From contig CAVQYQ010000006.1 in the NCBI GenBank assembly GCA_963718195.1, positions 1,036,553 to 1,100,552 on the forward strand: a stretch of 64,000 bases of DNA, written 5' to 3'. The notes under the pieces are model-generated. The model searched no databases. It was not told the DNA's origin and saw nothing but the letters and a program-made list of their open reading frames with translations. The stretch is from MADRE3 sp963718195. Lineage in GTDB: Bacteria > Desulfobacterota > Desulfobulbia > Desulfobulbales > Desulfocapsaceae. Numbering within the stretch: position 1 is the stretch's first letter; each line of letters starts with the position of its first letter. The position numbers and the translations under genes were made by a program. Shown piece after piece: positions 1 through 9,612 of this stretch.

Positions 1-278
1 TTGCATATATTGAATAGGCCTATCAGGTTTGATCTGGCCTTTTTGTGAAGCTCAGTTCGCAGAATTCTATAGAAAAATTGGTCCAAGTCCCGGCACTGCC
101 ACATGTTGTCGACATATGACTCGCCAAGACCTAGAGTCCCCTGGTACAAGAGGCGCTGGTAGAATTTCCTGTTACTTACCTCGATATCCCAAGGTCTGTC
201 ACCACCTATGGTGATATCCGCCTGAAGAAGCAACTTTTTGATATATTGTTTGGCATAGTCTTGGATGATTTCTTTCAT
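1..278 (-). CDS. cfa: Cyclopropane-fatty-acyl-phospholipid synthase, N-terminal part (cut by window edge)
   Basis: Enzymes of this family methylenate double bonds of membrane phospholipid acyl chains using S-adenosylmethionine. Only the first ~92 codons are in the window; the gene runs off the left edge. The translation begins MKEIIQDYAKQY and contains the N-terminal signatures of the family: a GGDRPWDI stretch, then FYQRLLYQGTLGLGESY and an M-W-x-C-x-x-L-D segment, closely matching the LGLGESYMDGWW region of E. coli Cfa. The start at 278 has a GGTGA about 8 bases upstream; an in-frame ATG at 290 is the alternative. The SAM-binding catalytic domain is not visible, so activity cannot be judged. 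Confidence 0.82.
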   Translation of the reverse strand, partial: MKEIIQDYAKQYIKKLLLQADITIGGDRPWDIEVSNRKFYQRLLYQGTLGLGESYVDNMWQCRDLDQFFYRILRTELHKKARSNLIGLFNIC

Positions 279-290
279 GGGAGTCACCAT

Positions 291-1060
291 CGTTTTTGTT
301 TTCAAGTGTCTCAGGATGTACTCGCGCCCTTGCTGTTTCTCTAGCGCCACCGCTAACGCTGCTGCTGCTTTTCGGGGAGAAAAGCTGCAGAACAGAAGTC
401 AGGAAGAGTTTAAGGGTAGGTTTTCTGCCTAATAGGCGTAATGCATGTGTACTGTTTCTGTGAGGCAGCAGAAAAATGAATGGTAAAAATCTGAGTGGCA
501 ATGGGTTTTTGCTAAGCAGGTGTGCGCCACTTAACACGTTTTCCTGGGGGCGCGATTTTGAATGGAGTTTTTTCGTCTCTGCAAAGTACATGCATTCATA
601 ACGCAGAATACCATCAGGCCAGGCCTGACAATGCTCTGGAGAGCAAGAAAATCCGAAAGGATATTTGACAGTAAGATAATCGCCCCACATAGCTCTAAGC
701 CAGATCATGTATTCGAAATTGATCGATCTGTCGAGGACTCACAGCAAGCGTAATCCAGTAAAAACCGACGAATCGCACTTGCAAGCCCTTCCTTACCATG
801 GGTGAATGTTCTTTGTTCTTACCCTTTTTGATTGTCAGGATATATAATATTTATTGTCGTTTATGATGTCAACAAAAGCAGCTCATTGATATGATTTTAT
901 AAGCATATTATTGATATTTTTCTTCCTGGTCAAAAGGTAGGTTGTACCAAGCAAGTGAAAAAGATAACACAAGAGGAGGTCGAATAAAAAAGAGTGCCGA
1001 GGGTCGGGTTTTCCGAGGAGGGGCTGACGCCAGCGACTCCCATTCAGACCAGGGTCTCTT
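291..1060. other. Gene-poor stretch
   Basis: About 770 bases without a convincing gene. Open frames exist on both strands (up to 169 codons on the minus strand at 199-708), but they overlap the cfa start, lack a ribosome-binding site and have a low-complexity, unrecognisable composition, so I read them as chance. Bases 820-960 are very AT-rich and could hold promoters. No repeat or terminator stands out. Confidence 0.5.
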
Positions 1061-1570
1061 TTAATCCATAGGCACTACTGCGTAACCCTGGTTCTGGTAA
1101 CCAATCAGAGAAATGTAGCCATTGGCAACAAAGGTAATCTCGGGAAGGAAATCATCAAGCGAGATATCCAATAGTTCAGCGGCTATGCTGCATTGTTCAA
1201 GCCTGATGCCCTCGCTGGCAAACCTGCCCACCAATTCCTGAATTTTTCTTTTATTGTCAATCTCCTCTTCAAGGACGTAGTGATCGTTTTTGGTTATGAA
1301 ACGACTGGCACCGGCTCGAAAACCGATGACAGCCAACATTTCAACCCCGGCATCTTTCATCTGCTCCATGGTGCGCTGCAGCAGGTTCATCCGCAGTAAT
1401 AGTTTCTGGTCGTCATCGAGACTGACATCAAAATAGACATGCGACTGAGTAACGTTTTTTAAGGCATCGTTATTATTGTTGATCGTTTGAGCATGAGATG
1501 TCCCGACAGATAAGACCACCATAATGGTCACGCTTAATAACCGGAAAAACGCCCTTATGGGAATATTCAT
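1061..1570 (-). CDS. Secreted DsrE/DsrF-like protein
   Basis: A 169-residue protein with a clear Sec signal peptide (about residues 1-28, ending SHA-Q) followed by a DsrE/DsrF/YchN-type fold. The C-terminal half carries the conserved pattern EQCSIAAELL, then PEITFVANGYISLIGYQ and a terminal GYAVVPMD, typical of periplasmic DsrE-family proteins in sulfur-metabolising and related bacteria. One cysteine (in EQCS) sits at the position often conserved in the family. Cytoplasmic relatives act in sulfur transfer; the role of exported versions is not established. The start is supported by AGGAGA 7 bases upstream. It follows the next gene upstream by 11 bases, so the two are probably one operon. Confidence 0.75.
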   Translation of the reverse strand: MNIPIRAFFRLLSVTIMVVLSVGTSHAQTINNNNDALKNVTQSHVYFDVSLDDDQKLLLRMNLLQRTMEQMKDAGVEMLAVIGFRAGASRFITKNDHYVLEEEIDNKRKIQELVGRFASEGIRLEQCSIAAELLDISLDDFLPEITFVANGYISLIGYQNQGYAVVPMD

Positions 1571-1581
1571 GAAATCTCCTC

Positions 1582-1929
1582 TCAGCAGCCAAGGTCCATC
1601 ATCTTCTTGATTTTTATTGCCTTATTGCCATTTTCTTCGATCGAATACCACACCTTCACCTGTTGTTTTTTTTCCAGCTCATCAATCTGGGAAACACCTT
1701 CGAGAAGGGTGTCTGGGTCAATAGAGATCACAACCCGTTTTCCTTTGGCAGGCCGCACGGCAATCTCCATGTTTTCTAGAGATACTCTGCTTACCAGACC
1801 CCTGATATAGGTCATCTGCTCGGTTGACATCTCCTCGAATAATTCATCTGTGTGCCCAGGCGAAAAAGGGAAAATTGGCACTATGGTCAGGATGAGGATG
1901 AAACCAAGCAGGGTGCCTGTTTTTTTCAT
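1582..1929 (-). CDS. Small secreted protein of unknown function
   Basis: 115 residues starting at MKKTGTLLGF; this internal ATG is preferred to the longer frame (to 1995) because it gives a standard signal peptide (Lys-Lys, then a hydrophobic core, cleavage near HTD). The mature part is charged, predicted alpha/beta, with the segments EQMTYIRGLVSRVS, RVVISIDPDTLLEG and QVKVWYSIEEN, and ends in a cysteine two residues after an Asp-Leu. The VWYSIEENGNKAIKI stretch resembles small periplasmic beta-barrel proteins that accompany DsrE-like genes, but I cannot name a family. It is the first gene of a pair with the DsrE-like gene. Confidence 0.65.
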   Translation of the reverse strand: MKKTGTLLGFILILTIVPIFPFSPGHTDELFEEMSTEQMTYIRGLVSRVSLENMEIAVRPAKGKRVVISIDPDTLLEGVSQIDELEKKQQVKVWYSIEENGNKAIKIKKMMDLGC

Positions 1930-2095
1930 AGAATGAGCTCTTTTGTAATGGGTTATGCCACATTGTGGTAGTATATAAAACAAGACATTAATCATTGATC
2001 TTCAAAACGCTATTAAGATAGAAACAGTTTAACCTTTGTCAGATTCGCTGTTTGATAATTGTTTTTATAGATCTTTTTTCAACAATGACTGTTCC

Positions 2096-2956
2096 CTATC
2101 CCATGAGCTCATTGATCTTTGAAATCGTCCGGGGAGCTGAACCCTCAAAATGATTATTGACGAAAACATAAGATCTTACGGCTCTTTCTTCCAGGTCTTC
2201 AAGCATGAGTTTCAGCTTGAAGAGGTCATCATCCCGAGGCCAGACGATGGTGTTCCACTTGTTACCAGTCTGTTTCTCAATTTCCTGCCGATTTGTACTA
2301 TGGAGTCTGATAATTGTTACATCTTTCACCCGCTCCCTGTATCTCTCATAGAAATCGAAAATCGATTCCATATAATAGCCGTGCAGAAATACGTGGGAGA
2401 GATTGGCTGTGGATAGTAGATCGAAGTAATCATTTCCGAGGTAGTTTGGGTTTCTTAACTCCAGGCAGTATTCAAAGCCACCTGGTAATTGTTGAGAAAA
2501 TGCATGAAAGCGGTCAAAGAATGTTTTCTTGTCCGGCATCTTCTTTTTATTCAAATATTCGAACTGAAAGATCAGCGGGCCGATATGTGCTGAGAGTGGC
2601 TGAAGGGTATCGATGAATTTTTCAAAGAGGGTGTTGGATAAAAAGTATGGGTTTGGCAGCAGCTGGGCTTTCTTGTCCCGGTTGTAATAATGAGTCAAGG
2701 TAATGCTATTGGGCACCTTGATACAGAAGGTGAAATCTTCCGGAACCGACGCTGCGTATTCTCTTACTACGCCTGGTTTCGGCAGGACAACAGTATCATT
2801 TTTAAACAGAGACCAGAACCACTGGTCGATTTCCACGGTATTATAGTAATAACTGTATTCCCGGAGATAGTTGATTGGGCCCTGCTCCGGATAAATGAGG
2901 CCACGCCAGGAGTCGTACTTCCAACTGCAGGTGCCAATGCGATATTCATTCTTCAT
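2096..2956 (-). CDS. DUF72 (YecE-like) protein
   Basis: 286 residues, the normal length for DUF72 TIM-barrel-like proteins. Family hallmarks visible: the N-terminal GTCSWKYDSWRG motif with LIYPEQ after it, YYNTVEID, FTFCIKVP, GPLIFQFEY, a C-terminal YVFVNNHFEGSAPRT segment. The biochemical role is unknown; structures resemble metal-dependent TIM-barrel nucleases, but activity has not been generally shown. It stands alone on the minus strand, with 166 bases on the left (1930-2095) and 170 bases on the right (2957-3126) lacking genes. Confidence 0.88.
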   Translation of the reverse strand: MKNEYRIGTCSWKYDSWRGLIYPEQGPINYLREYSYYYNTVEIDQWFWSLFKNDTVVLPKPGVVREYAASVPEDFTFCIKVPNSITLTHYYNRDKKAQLLPNPYFLSNTLFEKFIDTLQPLSAHIGPLIFQFEYLNKKKMPDKKTFFDRFHAFSQQLPGGFEYCLELRNPNYLGNDYFDLLSTANLSHVFLHGYYMESIFDFYERYRERVKDVTIIRLHSTNRQEIEKQTGNKWNTIVWPRDDDLFKLKLMLEDLEERAVRSYVFVNNHFEGSAPRTISKINELMG

Positions 2957-3126
2957 GAATTTACTATAAAACAGTCTTTAGACAATGGTATAGCCTTTAT
3001 GCTGGTGATGAGAGGATGCACGTTGTTTCGAGAAATGTTTCGGGTTTTGAGTACCTTATTTACGAGGCTGGCGTCATCTCCTGGCAGATAGCTGATCTCA
3101 GAAATCTATCTAGTAGTCGCTCTGTA

Positions 3127-4008
3127 CTACTTTTCTGTTTTGTGCACCCGCTCGATTAATCGCTCAAGAAATTCGTCTATCGCTGGTTTTGAGTTCCAGA
3201 CAATGAAGTGATCTTTCTGCCTCAGCACCAGTTTCTCAAACGATGCATTAACCAACTTTTGTTGTAAATAATAAAGATTCTCTATTGGTACCAGCGGGTC
3301 TCGGTCTCCATGCACCGTGCTGACCGGTATCGTGATCTCGTGTAATCTGCCAGCCTGGGCTATCAGTTCTCTCTTGAGACCGAGCAGTTCCTGGTTGGCA
3401 TTATGAATGGCCCTTGGCAGCAGCCATGAAAACGGTTTGAAGGTACCCAATGGCTGGAGACAATGAGCTTCCTCCAGATCAGGGTCGAAAGCACCGGCCA
3501 AAAGCAAAAGTCCACCGACAAGGTCAGGGAAGTCCAATGCAACCTGGATAACAACAGGTGCACCCAGTGAGTGACCGACCAGGATCGCTTTTCGATTGCC
3601 GGCTGTTTTCAAAAATGGCCTGATTGACTGGGCTTGACGCTTGAGGGAAACGACACCACCCCGGGGTCCGCTGGATCCGAACCCAAGACGATCCAAGGCA
3701 ATATGGGTGCGCCCTTCGGGCACAGTGAGCAGGTAATCAGCCCAACCTCTTGCATTCCCCGGGGTTCCGTGTACGAAGATAATCCGCCGTCCGTCGGTTA
3801 CTCCGGTTTGCAGGAAACTGACGACATCGGATAATGACGATGATAGTTTTATCGTTTTACATTCAATACTGGCAATTTGTTCCACAGAACTACTCGTACT
3901 GACTGGAGAGTTGCGGCCAGTCAGTGTGGAAAATAAGACTTTATAGGCATGAGAAGGTGGAAATAGGCGCAATCGGGGATATGCACTGCCACTGTTTTCT
4001 TTTTTCAT
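3127..4008 (-). CDS. Alpha/beta hydrolase
   Basis: 293 residues with an alpha/beta-hydrolase fold. The oxyanion-hole strand reads IIFVHGTPGNARGW, the nucleophile elbow is GHSLG (Ser), the acid is probably in HGDRDPLVP and the catalytic His in KDHF near the C-terminus, so the triad looks complete. The substrate cannot be deduced; the fold covers esterases, lipases and C-C hydrolases. The ATG lies only 4 bases after the stop of the upstream histidine kinase, implying translational coupling and one transcript. There is no signal peptide, but residues 1-60 are an N-terminal extension before the core. Confidence 0.85.
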   Translation of the reverse strand: MKKENSGSAYPRLRLFPPSHAYKVLFSTLTGRNSPVSTSSSVEQIASIECKTIKLSSSLSDVVSFLQTGVTDGRRIIFVHGTPGNARGWADYLLTVPEGRTHIALDRLGFGSSGPRGGVVSLKRQAQSIRPFLKTAGNRKAILVGHSLGAPVVIQVALDFPDLVGGLLLLAGAFDPDLEEAHCLQPLGTFKPFSWLLPRAIHNANQELLGLKRELIAQAGRLHEITIPVSTVHGDRDPLVPIENLYYLQQKLVNASFEKLVLRQKDHFIVWNSKPAIDEFLERLIERVHKTEK

Positions 4009-4012
4009 CGTC

Positions 4013-6295
4013 TCAGGTTTTATCGATAACTTCCCTCACCTTGGTGGTAAGTGCATCAATACTGAACGGTTTTTGCAGGAAATGAATGCCATCATCCAGC
4101 ACACCGTGGTGAGCGATCACGTCATCAGCGTACCCTGACATATAAATTACTTTAATGTCAGGGACTTTCTTTGCTATTTGGGAATAAAGCTGTCGCCCGT
4201 TAATGCCAGGCATTACCACATCTGTCAGTAAAAGATCGAAAGGTTTTTGAGCAGTGGCAAATATTTTCAGGGCATCAGTGCCGTCTATTGCTGTCTGAAC
4301 CTTGTATCCCTGCTGGGTTAGGATGAGGTGGTTCAGGTCCCGGACCTGTTCATTGTCCTCGACAAGAAGTATGTTTTCATTGCCCGTGGGCGAATGGTTC
4401 ATTCCCTCCTCACCGTCTTCAGCTAAGAGCAGAGACGAGGTAACCGGCAGGTAAATATTGAACACAGAACCCTTGTCCCGAGCGGAATCGACCCATATGT
4501 CACCATTGTGCTGCTTCACTATTCCATATACGGTCGACAGGCCAAGGCCGGTGCCCTGTTCTCCCTTGGTGGAGAAAAATGGTTCAAACATCTGGTCTAT
4601 AACCTCTCTTTCCATGCCAATGCCGCTATCCTTGATCGACAGCAGAACATGGGTGCCAGCAGTAGGGGGTGACTGCTGCACCAACGTGGATGGCTCTAGT
4701 TCCACAAGAGAGGTTGCCAGTGTGAGTTTACCACCTTCAGGCATTGCATCCTGGGCGTTCACACAAAGATTCATGATCACCTGTTCAATCTGACCAGTGT
4801 CTGCTTTGATTGTATGGCTCTGCTCAGAGAGCAGGATTTCAAGTTCAATATCCTCTCGAATGGTCCGCCGGAGCAGGTTCTCAAACCTCAGGATGATATC
4901 ATTGAGATCAATCGTCCGATACTCCAGTGTCTGTTTTCTGCCAAAGGCCAGCAGCTGGCGCACGAGGTCCCTGGCACGATGTCCAGCCTGAGCGATCTGC
5001 AGAGCAAACTCTTCATTCTTGTTGTTGGAGCCAATGTTATGCAATAACAACTCGCTATAACCAATGATTGGTGAGAGCATGTTGTTTAAGTCATGGGCTA
5101 CTCCCCCAGCTAACCGGCCAATAGCCTCAACTTTCTGGGACTGCCGGTATTGTGCCTCGATACGGGATTTGTCCTCTTCAGCCTGTTTACGTTCTGAGAT
5201 ATCCCGGACAACAGCCAAAATTACCGGTTTTCCATACTGTTCGACAATATTTGAATTTATCTCAACAGGAAATTCTTCCCCGGATTTTGTAATGTGGACA
5301 GTTTCAAAAAACATACGCCTGGTTTTGAGTAATTTATTTCGATGGGCTGAATCCGCATGCTTTTTTATATCTGTTTTTTTGGTGATATCCTGGGCGGTAA
5401 GTTTCAGAAATTCGTCTCTGCTGTAGCCATAGCGCTTGCAGGCAATTTCGTTTACTTCAATGAATGGTGCAAACCCCTCCTGCTGCAGAGGATGAACAAA
5501 AATTGCGTCATTTACCGAACTGAAGAAGGTTCGAAAGCGTTCCTGATGAGCCCGCGCTTCCGCCTCGGCTTTCTTCAGAGCAGATATATCAACAAAGCTT
5601 TCTATCAGGCATTCACGTCCATCCAGGGTGATAGGATTAACCGTTTTGAGTATTGGAATCCGACTGCCATCGTATCGAATGAGAACGGATTCTGCATTGT
5701 GCATCTGAAGTTTCTTGTCGCTGATCGGACAGTTCCCTTCGGCATTGGGGCAAATAAATTTATGACAGATATTGCCGATAATTTCTGAGCCTTTCACCCC
5801 CGTCATCTCTTCGGCGGCATGGTTTAGGTCAATGATTTCATGTGATTCAATGTCGATAATTAAAACTCCGCTCTGGACAGATTGCAGGATGGTCTCCGTC
5901 CTGATTTTGTCGGAGCGAAGTGACTCTTCCAGGTGCGATTGAGCCGTAAGATTACTTATTGTTGCCAGCAGCACGTGATCTGGAGAAGCACTGACCAGCG
6001 CAAGACTTACTTCACAATGTATGATGGATCCATCAGGTTTACTGAACTGCCATTTGAAAATATGGCTGTTGTTATTATTAACTGCTCGGATTACCGTGCT
6101 GATTTTTTCAGCCGATGGCCGGCCGTCAACCTGGAATTCCGGCGATAGGTCGACAAGCGTTTTCCCTGTAATATCTGTATTTTGAACGTTAAATAGTTCC
6201 TGGAATTGTTTGTTGCATTCCGACAAAGACCCATTCGTGAAAATGCCAAGAGCGTTGTTTACCAGTTCGAGAAGGTCTTTGCAGTTTGCTTCCAT
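4013..6295 (-). CDS. PAS-domain hybrid histidine kinase
   Basis: 760 residues, no membrane segment, so probably a cytoplasmic sensor. Order: PAS-like domains at roughly 1-118, 125-240 and 250-370 (the last ending in the usual VVRDISERK), HisKA at about 385-455 with phospho-acceptor His401 in the H-box VAHDLNNMLSPIIGYSE, an ATPase domain with N-box NLCVNAQDAM, G1 box DSGIGM and G2 box GTGLGLS, then a receiver domain from about 635 with acidic pair VEDNE, phospho-acceptor Asp in LLLTDVVMPG and conserved Lys in LQKPFS. The second PAS has a cysteine pair (CHKFICPNAEGNCP), which could bind a metal or Fe-S centre, although this is inference. No separate response regulator is adjacent; the downstream partner gene is a hydrolase. 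Confidence 0.92.
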   Translation of the reverse strand: MEANCKDLLELVNNALGIFTNGSLSECNKQFQELFNVQNTDITGKTLVDLSPEFQVDGRPSAEKISTVIRAVNNNNSHIFKWQFSKPDGSIIHCEVSLALVSASPDHVLLATISNLTAQSHLEESLRSDKIRTETILQSVQSGVLIIDIESHEIIDLNHAAEEMTGVKGSEIIGNICHKFICPNAEGNCPISDKKLQMHNAESVLIRYDGSRIPILKTVNPITLDGRECLIESFVDISALKKAEAEARAHQERFRTFFSSVNDAIFVHPLQQEGFAPFIEVNEIACKRYGYSRDEFLKLTAQDITKKTDIKKHADSAHRNKLLKTRRMFFETVHITKSGEEFPVEINSNIVEQYGKPVILAVVRDISERKQAEEDKSRIEAQYRQSQKVEAIGRLAGGVAHDLNNMLSPIIGYSELLLHNIGSNNKNEEFALQIAQAGHRARDLVRQLLAFGRKQTLEYRTIDLNDIILRFENLLRRTIREDIELEILLSEQSHTIKADTGQIEQVIMNLCVNAQDAMPEGGKLTLATSLVELEPSTLVQQSPPTAGTHVLLSIKDSGIGMEREVIDQMFEPFFSTKGEQGTGLGLSTVYGIVKQHNGDIWVDSARDKGSVFNIYLPVTSSLLLAEDGEEGMNHSPTGNENILLVEDNEQVRDLNHLILTQQGYKVQTAIDGTDALKIFATAQKPFDLLLTDVVMPGINGRQLYSQIAKKVPDIKVIYMSGYADDVIAHHGVLDDGIHFLQKPFSIDALTTKVREVIDKT

Positions 6296-6779
6296 CTTGA
6301 TCCGTCTGGGTGTACCCGTTTTGGATGGATACAGCTTGATTCCTGTGCTTGAGGTTACCGATCCCTCTGCAGATCGTTGGGTGTCGGAGATTCTATCCCC
6401 TATACTTTATTGTACACCTTCACTGGTAATAGTGGAGGTGATTTTTCAGATGATATCATTACATTTTAGACGGTACGGATGTAATTACGAAATTATTTCT
6501 TGCCACGGGTCAGGAATGGATATAGTTTCCTTCCTGGTTGTAATTTTAAATCAATCGTCGATTCAGTAATTTATAAGATATCATGTCCCTAATCAAATAG
6601 TCGTGGAAATAAGCACTGGTAGGCTTTCCTGGCGGCTGACCTGATTGTCTTGGCAGAATAATTGACGATAAGAGCGTTTCCAGTACGACCTGCGGTAGCG
6701 ACAATCGTATTTTACCCGTGAAACGAAAGAAAACCGGATGAAGTGGTTCTGGTTAGAAGAAATCAATAAGGATAACAAT
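6296..6779. other. Intergenic region between divergent genes
   Basis: 484 bases between the kinase (minus) and the Rap1a-like gene (plus). It must contain both promoters. The only structure I see is an imperfect inverted repeat at 6414-6441 (ACACCTTCACT and AGTGGAGGTGA around GGTAAT). The plus-strand ribosome site AAGGAT lies just before 6780. No gene seen. Confidence 0.45.
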
Positions 6780-7193
6780 ATGAAAAAACTGGTTATACTT
6801 GTGTCACTGCTGGCGGTGATGACAGCTGTTTCAGCGATGGCTGTGCAACGGTCTGGTAATGATATACTCGTCGACTGTTCCAATCTAACAAAGACAGAAT
6901 CAACGGAAAGCTTATCAAAAGAAAAAATTCTGGGTGTTGGTTACTGTATTGGACTGATCGATGGATTGGTCACTTTCAATTATGTTTATGATACAGTGCT
7001 TCAACTGGAAGGGCAGAACGATGCGATCCAGATGTGCTTGCCCGAGCGCATCTCTACCAGACAAATGGCCAAGGTTATCGTAACATACCTTGAAGCGAAC
7101 CCAGGGCGGTTGCAAGAGTCAGGTCAGGCATTGGCCGCACAGGCATTGGTAACCGCATATCCCTGTAACGGGGAACTTCCAAAAGAAAAATAA
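6780..7193 (+). CDS. Secreted Rap1a/Tai-like protein
   Basis: 137 residues from MKKLVILVSLL; the longer frame from 6738 is rejected because this ATG has AAGGAT upstream and begins a good signal peptide (cleavage near AMA). The mature part shows the Rap1a/Tai pattern: GVGYCIGLIDGLV, then CLPERISTRQMAKVIVTYLEANP and a terminal AYPC, with four cysteines placed as in the family. Named members are periplasmic immunity proteins against type VI effectors (Serratia Rap1a, Tai4), but the wider family includes many proteins with no known toxin. No effector or secretion gene is nearby, so an immunity role is not supported here. Confidence 0.7.
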   Translation: MKKLVILVSLLAVMTAVSAMAVQRSGNDILVDCSNLTKTESTESLSKEKILGVGYCIGLIDGLVTFNYVYDTVLQLEGQNDAIQMCLPERISTRQMAKVIVTYLEANPGRLQESGQALAAQALVTAYPCNGELPKEK

Positions 7194-7246
7194 CCTGTTC
7201 CTCTTTCAGGGGTAACGTCCGGTTAACCTCTTTTGGTCGAACACCA

Positions 7247-9193
7247 TCAGTTTTCCTGGAGCTCAGCAATATCGGCGAAGTGATCGAGCGCTTCCGGGTT
7301 CGCCAGGGCACTGATGTTCTTGACTGGTCTGTCATGAACAATTTCTCGTACAGCCAGTTCGACGATCTTTCCAGATTTAGTCCTGGGAATCGCTTCAACC
7401 TGGACTATTTTCTGGGGTACATGCCGTGGTGTGCAATTCGTGCGCAGGGTACTTCTGATCTTATCCTCAAGTTCTTTGCTCAGGGTGACCGATGGGCGCA
7501 GGACAACAAAGAGGACCAGTCGTGTGTCGTTATCCCACTGCTGACCGATGACAATGGATTCCAGAACATCGTCCAGCTGTTCAACATATCGGTAAATTTC
7601 AGAAGTTCCAATCCTCACACCGCCCGGATTGAGCGTTGTATCGGAACGGCCGTAAATAACCATGCCGCCTTGTTTGGTGAGTTTCACATAATCACCGTGG
7701 TGCCAGGTATTTTCAGTGACGGCGAAATAGGCATCATGGTATTGCTTTCCTGTTGAGTCACCCCAGAAGAACGCAGGTTGAGAAGGGAAGGTTGCTGTGC
7801 ATACCAACTCGCCTTTCTGGTCGATGACCGACCGTCCTGATTCGTCAAACACCTCGACGGCCATCCCAAGTCCACGGCACTGACATTCACCCCGATATAC
7901 CGGGAGAATTGGTGAACCTTGAATAAAACATGAGACAATATCTGTTCCTCCGGAAAAAGAGGATAACTGAACATCACTTTTTATTTTTTCATATACATAG
8001 TCAAAACTTTCAGGGGCAAGAACTGACCCTGTAGAACAGATTGTCCGGATGGTACCAAGATCATGCCGTTTACCCGGTTCCAGCTTGTTTTTTTTCAAAA
8101 GATCAAGATATTTGGGCGAGGTGCCAAACAGTGTCATTTTTGTATCTTCAGCGTATTTCCATAAGGTGTCGGTCTCGGGGTAAAATGGTGAGCCGTCATA
8201 GAGAATAACTGTCGCTCTGCTGGCAAGGACACTGGCCAACCAATTCCACATCATCCAGCCACAGGTGGTATAATAAAAGACCCGGTCACCTGGCCTGATA
8301 TCACAATGGAACTGGTGTTCTTTGAGATGTTGGAGCAGTGTTCCTCCAACTTTATGGGTAATACACTTGGGTTTACCCGTCGTCCCGGAAGAGTAGAGCA
8401 CATAGAGCGGGTCGTTAAAATTGCAGGGTTCAAATGTGATCGCAGTGTCATTCTCTGTTTCCAGTAAATCTGACCAGGGGGTGCAGGATGAGCCATCACT
8501 TTTTCCGATCAGGTTTATGATAACAGTTGCTTTGAGGAAGTTCAGCCGTTTTGATAGTTGTTCAAGTTTGTCGAATGTCTCGATTGTCTTGCCGTTGTAT
8601 AAGTAGCCATCGGTACCAAAGAGGACAAGGGGTTCGGTTTGACCAAACCGCTCGATGACACTTTCAATTCCAAAATCAGGTGATGTTGAAGTCCAGACGG
8701 CCCCCAGGCTTGTGGTTGCAAGCATTGCCACAACAGCTTCAGGCACATTCGGAAGGTAACCTGCAACCCTGTCACCTTTTTTAACTCCTATCGAGCGCAG
8801 CCAGGCGGCAACGGCAGCAACTTGCTGGTAAAGTTGTTTCGAAGAGATGGTTTTTATAGGACCATTTTCAATTTTTGAAATCAATGCTGGTTCCCCACTG
8901 CTTTGCTGCAGGAGATTTTCAGCAAAATTAAGTGTAGCGTCCGGAAACCAGACCGCTTTTTCCATATCGTTTTTGTTTGTCAGGATGGGTAAACCTTTTG
9001 TTCCAATGACATTGCAGAAATCCCACAACTCTGACCAGAATAGTTCTTTTTCTTTTATGGACCAGTTATAGAGGGTTTCGTAATCGGAGATTGGTATGTT
9101 GTATGTTTGCGAAACCGCTGACATGAAAGAAAAGACTCGGGACTGCTCAATTAAATGTTTGGGAGGCTGCCAGAGAATATTCCGGTGGTTCAT
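7247..9193 (-). CDS. aacS: Acetoacetyl-CoA synthetase
   Basis: 648 residues, normal for acetoacetate-CoA ligase. ANL-superfamily motifs are in place: the P-loop YSSGTTGKPK, the GGTD and YGRSD motifs, and the catalytic Lys in PRTKSGKIVE near the C-terminus. The N-terminal half (LWDFCNVIG, W-F-P-DATLNFAEN) is the AacS-specific acetyl-CoA-synthetase N-domain. It would activate acetoacetate to acetoacetyl-CoA with ATP in the cytoplasm, feeding ketone bodies or polyhydroxybutyrate products into central metabolism. It is monocistronic; an inverted repeat (9242-9262) sits about 50 bases upstream of the start. Confidence 0.92.
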   Translation of the reverse strand: MNHRNILWQPPKHLIEQSRVFSFMSAVSQTYNIPISDYETLYNWSIKEKELFWSELWDFCNVIGTKGLPILTNKNDMEKAVWFPDATLNFAENLLQQSSGEPALISKIENGPIKTISSKQLYQQVAAVAAWLRSIGVKKGDRVAGYLPNVPEAVVAMLATTSLGAVWTSTSPDFGIESVIERFGQTEPLVLFGTDGYLYNGKTIETFDKLEQLSKRLNFLKATVIINLIGKSDGSSCTPWSDLLETENDTAITFEPCNFNDPLYVLYSSGTTGKPKCITHKVGGTLLQHLKEHQFHCDIRPGDRVFYYTTCGWMMWNWLASVLASRATVILYDGSPFYPETDTLWKYAEDTKMTLFGTSPKYLDLLKKNKLEPGKRHDLGTIRTICSTGSVLAPESFDYVYEKIKSDVQLSSFSGGTDIVSCFIQGSPILPVYRGECQCRGLGMAVEVFDESGRSVIDQKGELVCTATFPSQPAFFWGDSTGKQYHDAYFAVTENTWHHGDYVKLTKQGGMVIYGRSDTTLNPGGVRIGTSEIYRYVEQLDDVLESIVIGQQWDNDTRLVLFVVLRPSVTLSKELEDKIRSTLRTNCTPRHVPQKIVQVEAIPRTKSGKIVELAVREIVHDRPVKNISALANPEALDHFADIAELQEN

Positions 9194-9241
9194 TCTGTTT
9201 CTCCAGGTATTCGATACAAAGAATTAGATATGGGTTTAGCT

Positions 9242-9262
9242 GGTTGATCCAGTCGATCAACC
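9242..9262. promoter_or_regulatory. Inverted repeat upstream of aacS
   Basis: GGTTGATC-N5-GATCAACC, perfect 8-base arms, 49 bases upstream of the aacS start codon (which reads leftwards). The position fits a repressor or activator site, or a small hairpin in the 5' leader. The rest of the 419-base gap to 9613 shows nothing else I can name. Confidence 0.4.
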
Positions 9263-9612
9263 GTTCAATTATTTCAACCAATTTGCTGTTAATTTATCTA
9301 ATGAAATCTGGTCTAAAAGACCTCCACCGGGGTGATTTGTCAATGCTTTTTTAGTGTCGGAATCGACGAAAGCGTTAAGAGATGTTAACGTTCAAAGGTC
9401 TCTTCAAAATCACCTACAGGCAGGGTCGCAAGATCCGTATTCAATTGTATCCATCTCCTGAGAAAATAGTCACAGAGTGTGTCATTGACAAATCAGTATT
9501 TTGGTGAAAGAACTGGCTGATAACAACTATTGGTGCACCTGTTTTTTATAATGTGTTATCGTCGAGGGGAAAACGATGATTTCATGTTCAGGAAATGTAT
9601 ACAGGTGTTCAT

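Noticed and set aside
199..708. A 169-codon open frame on the minus strand
   Set aside because: It overlaps the cfa start in another frame, has no ribosome site, and its sequence shows no recognisable motif; probably chance.
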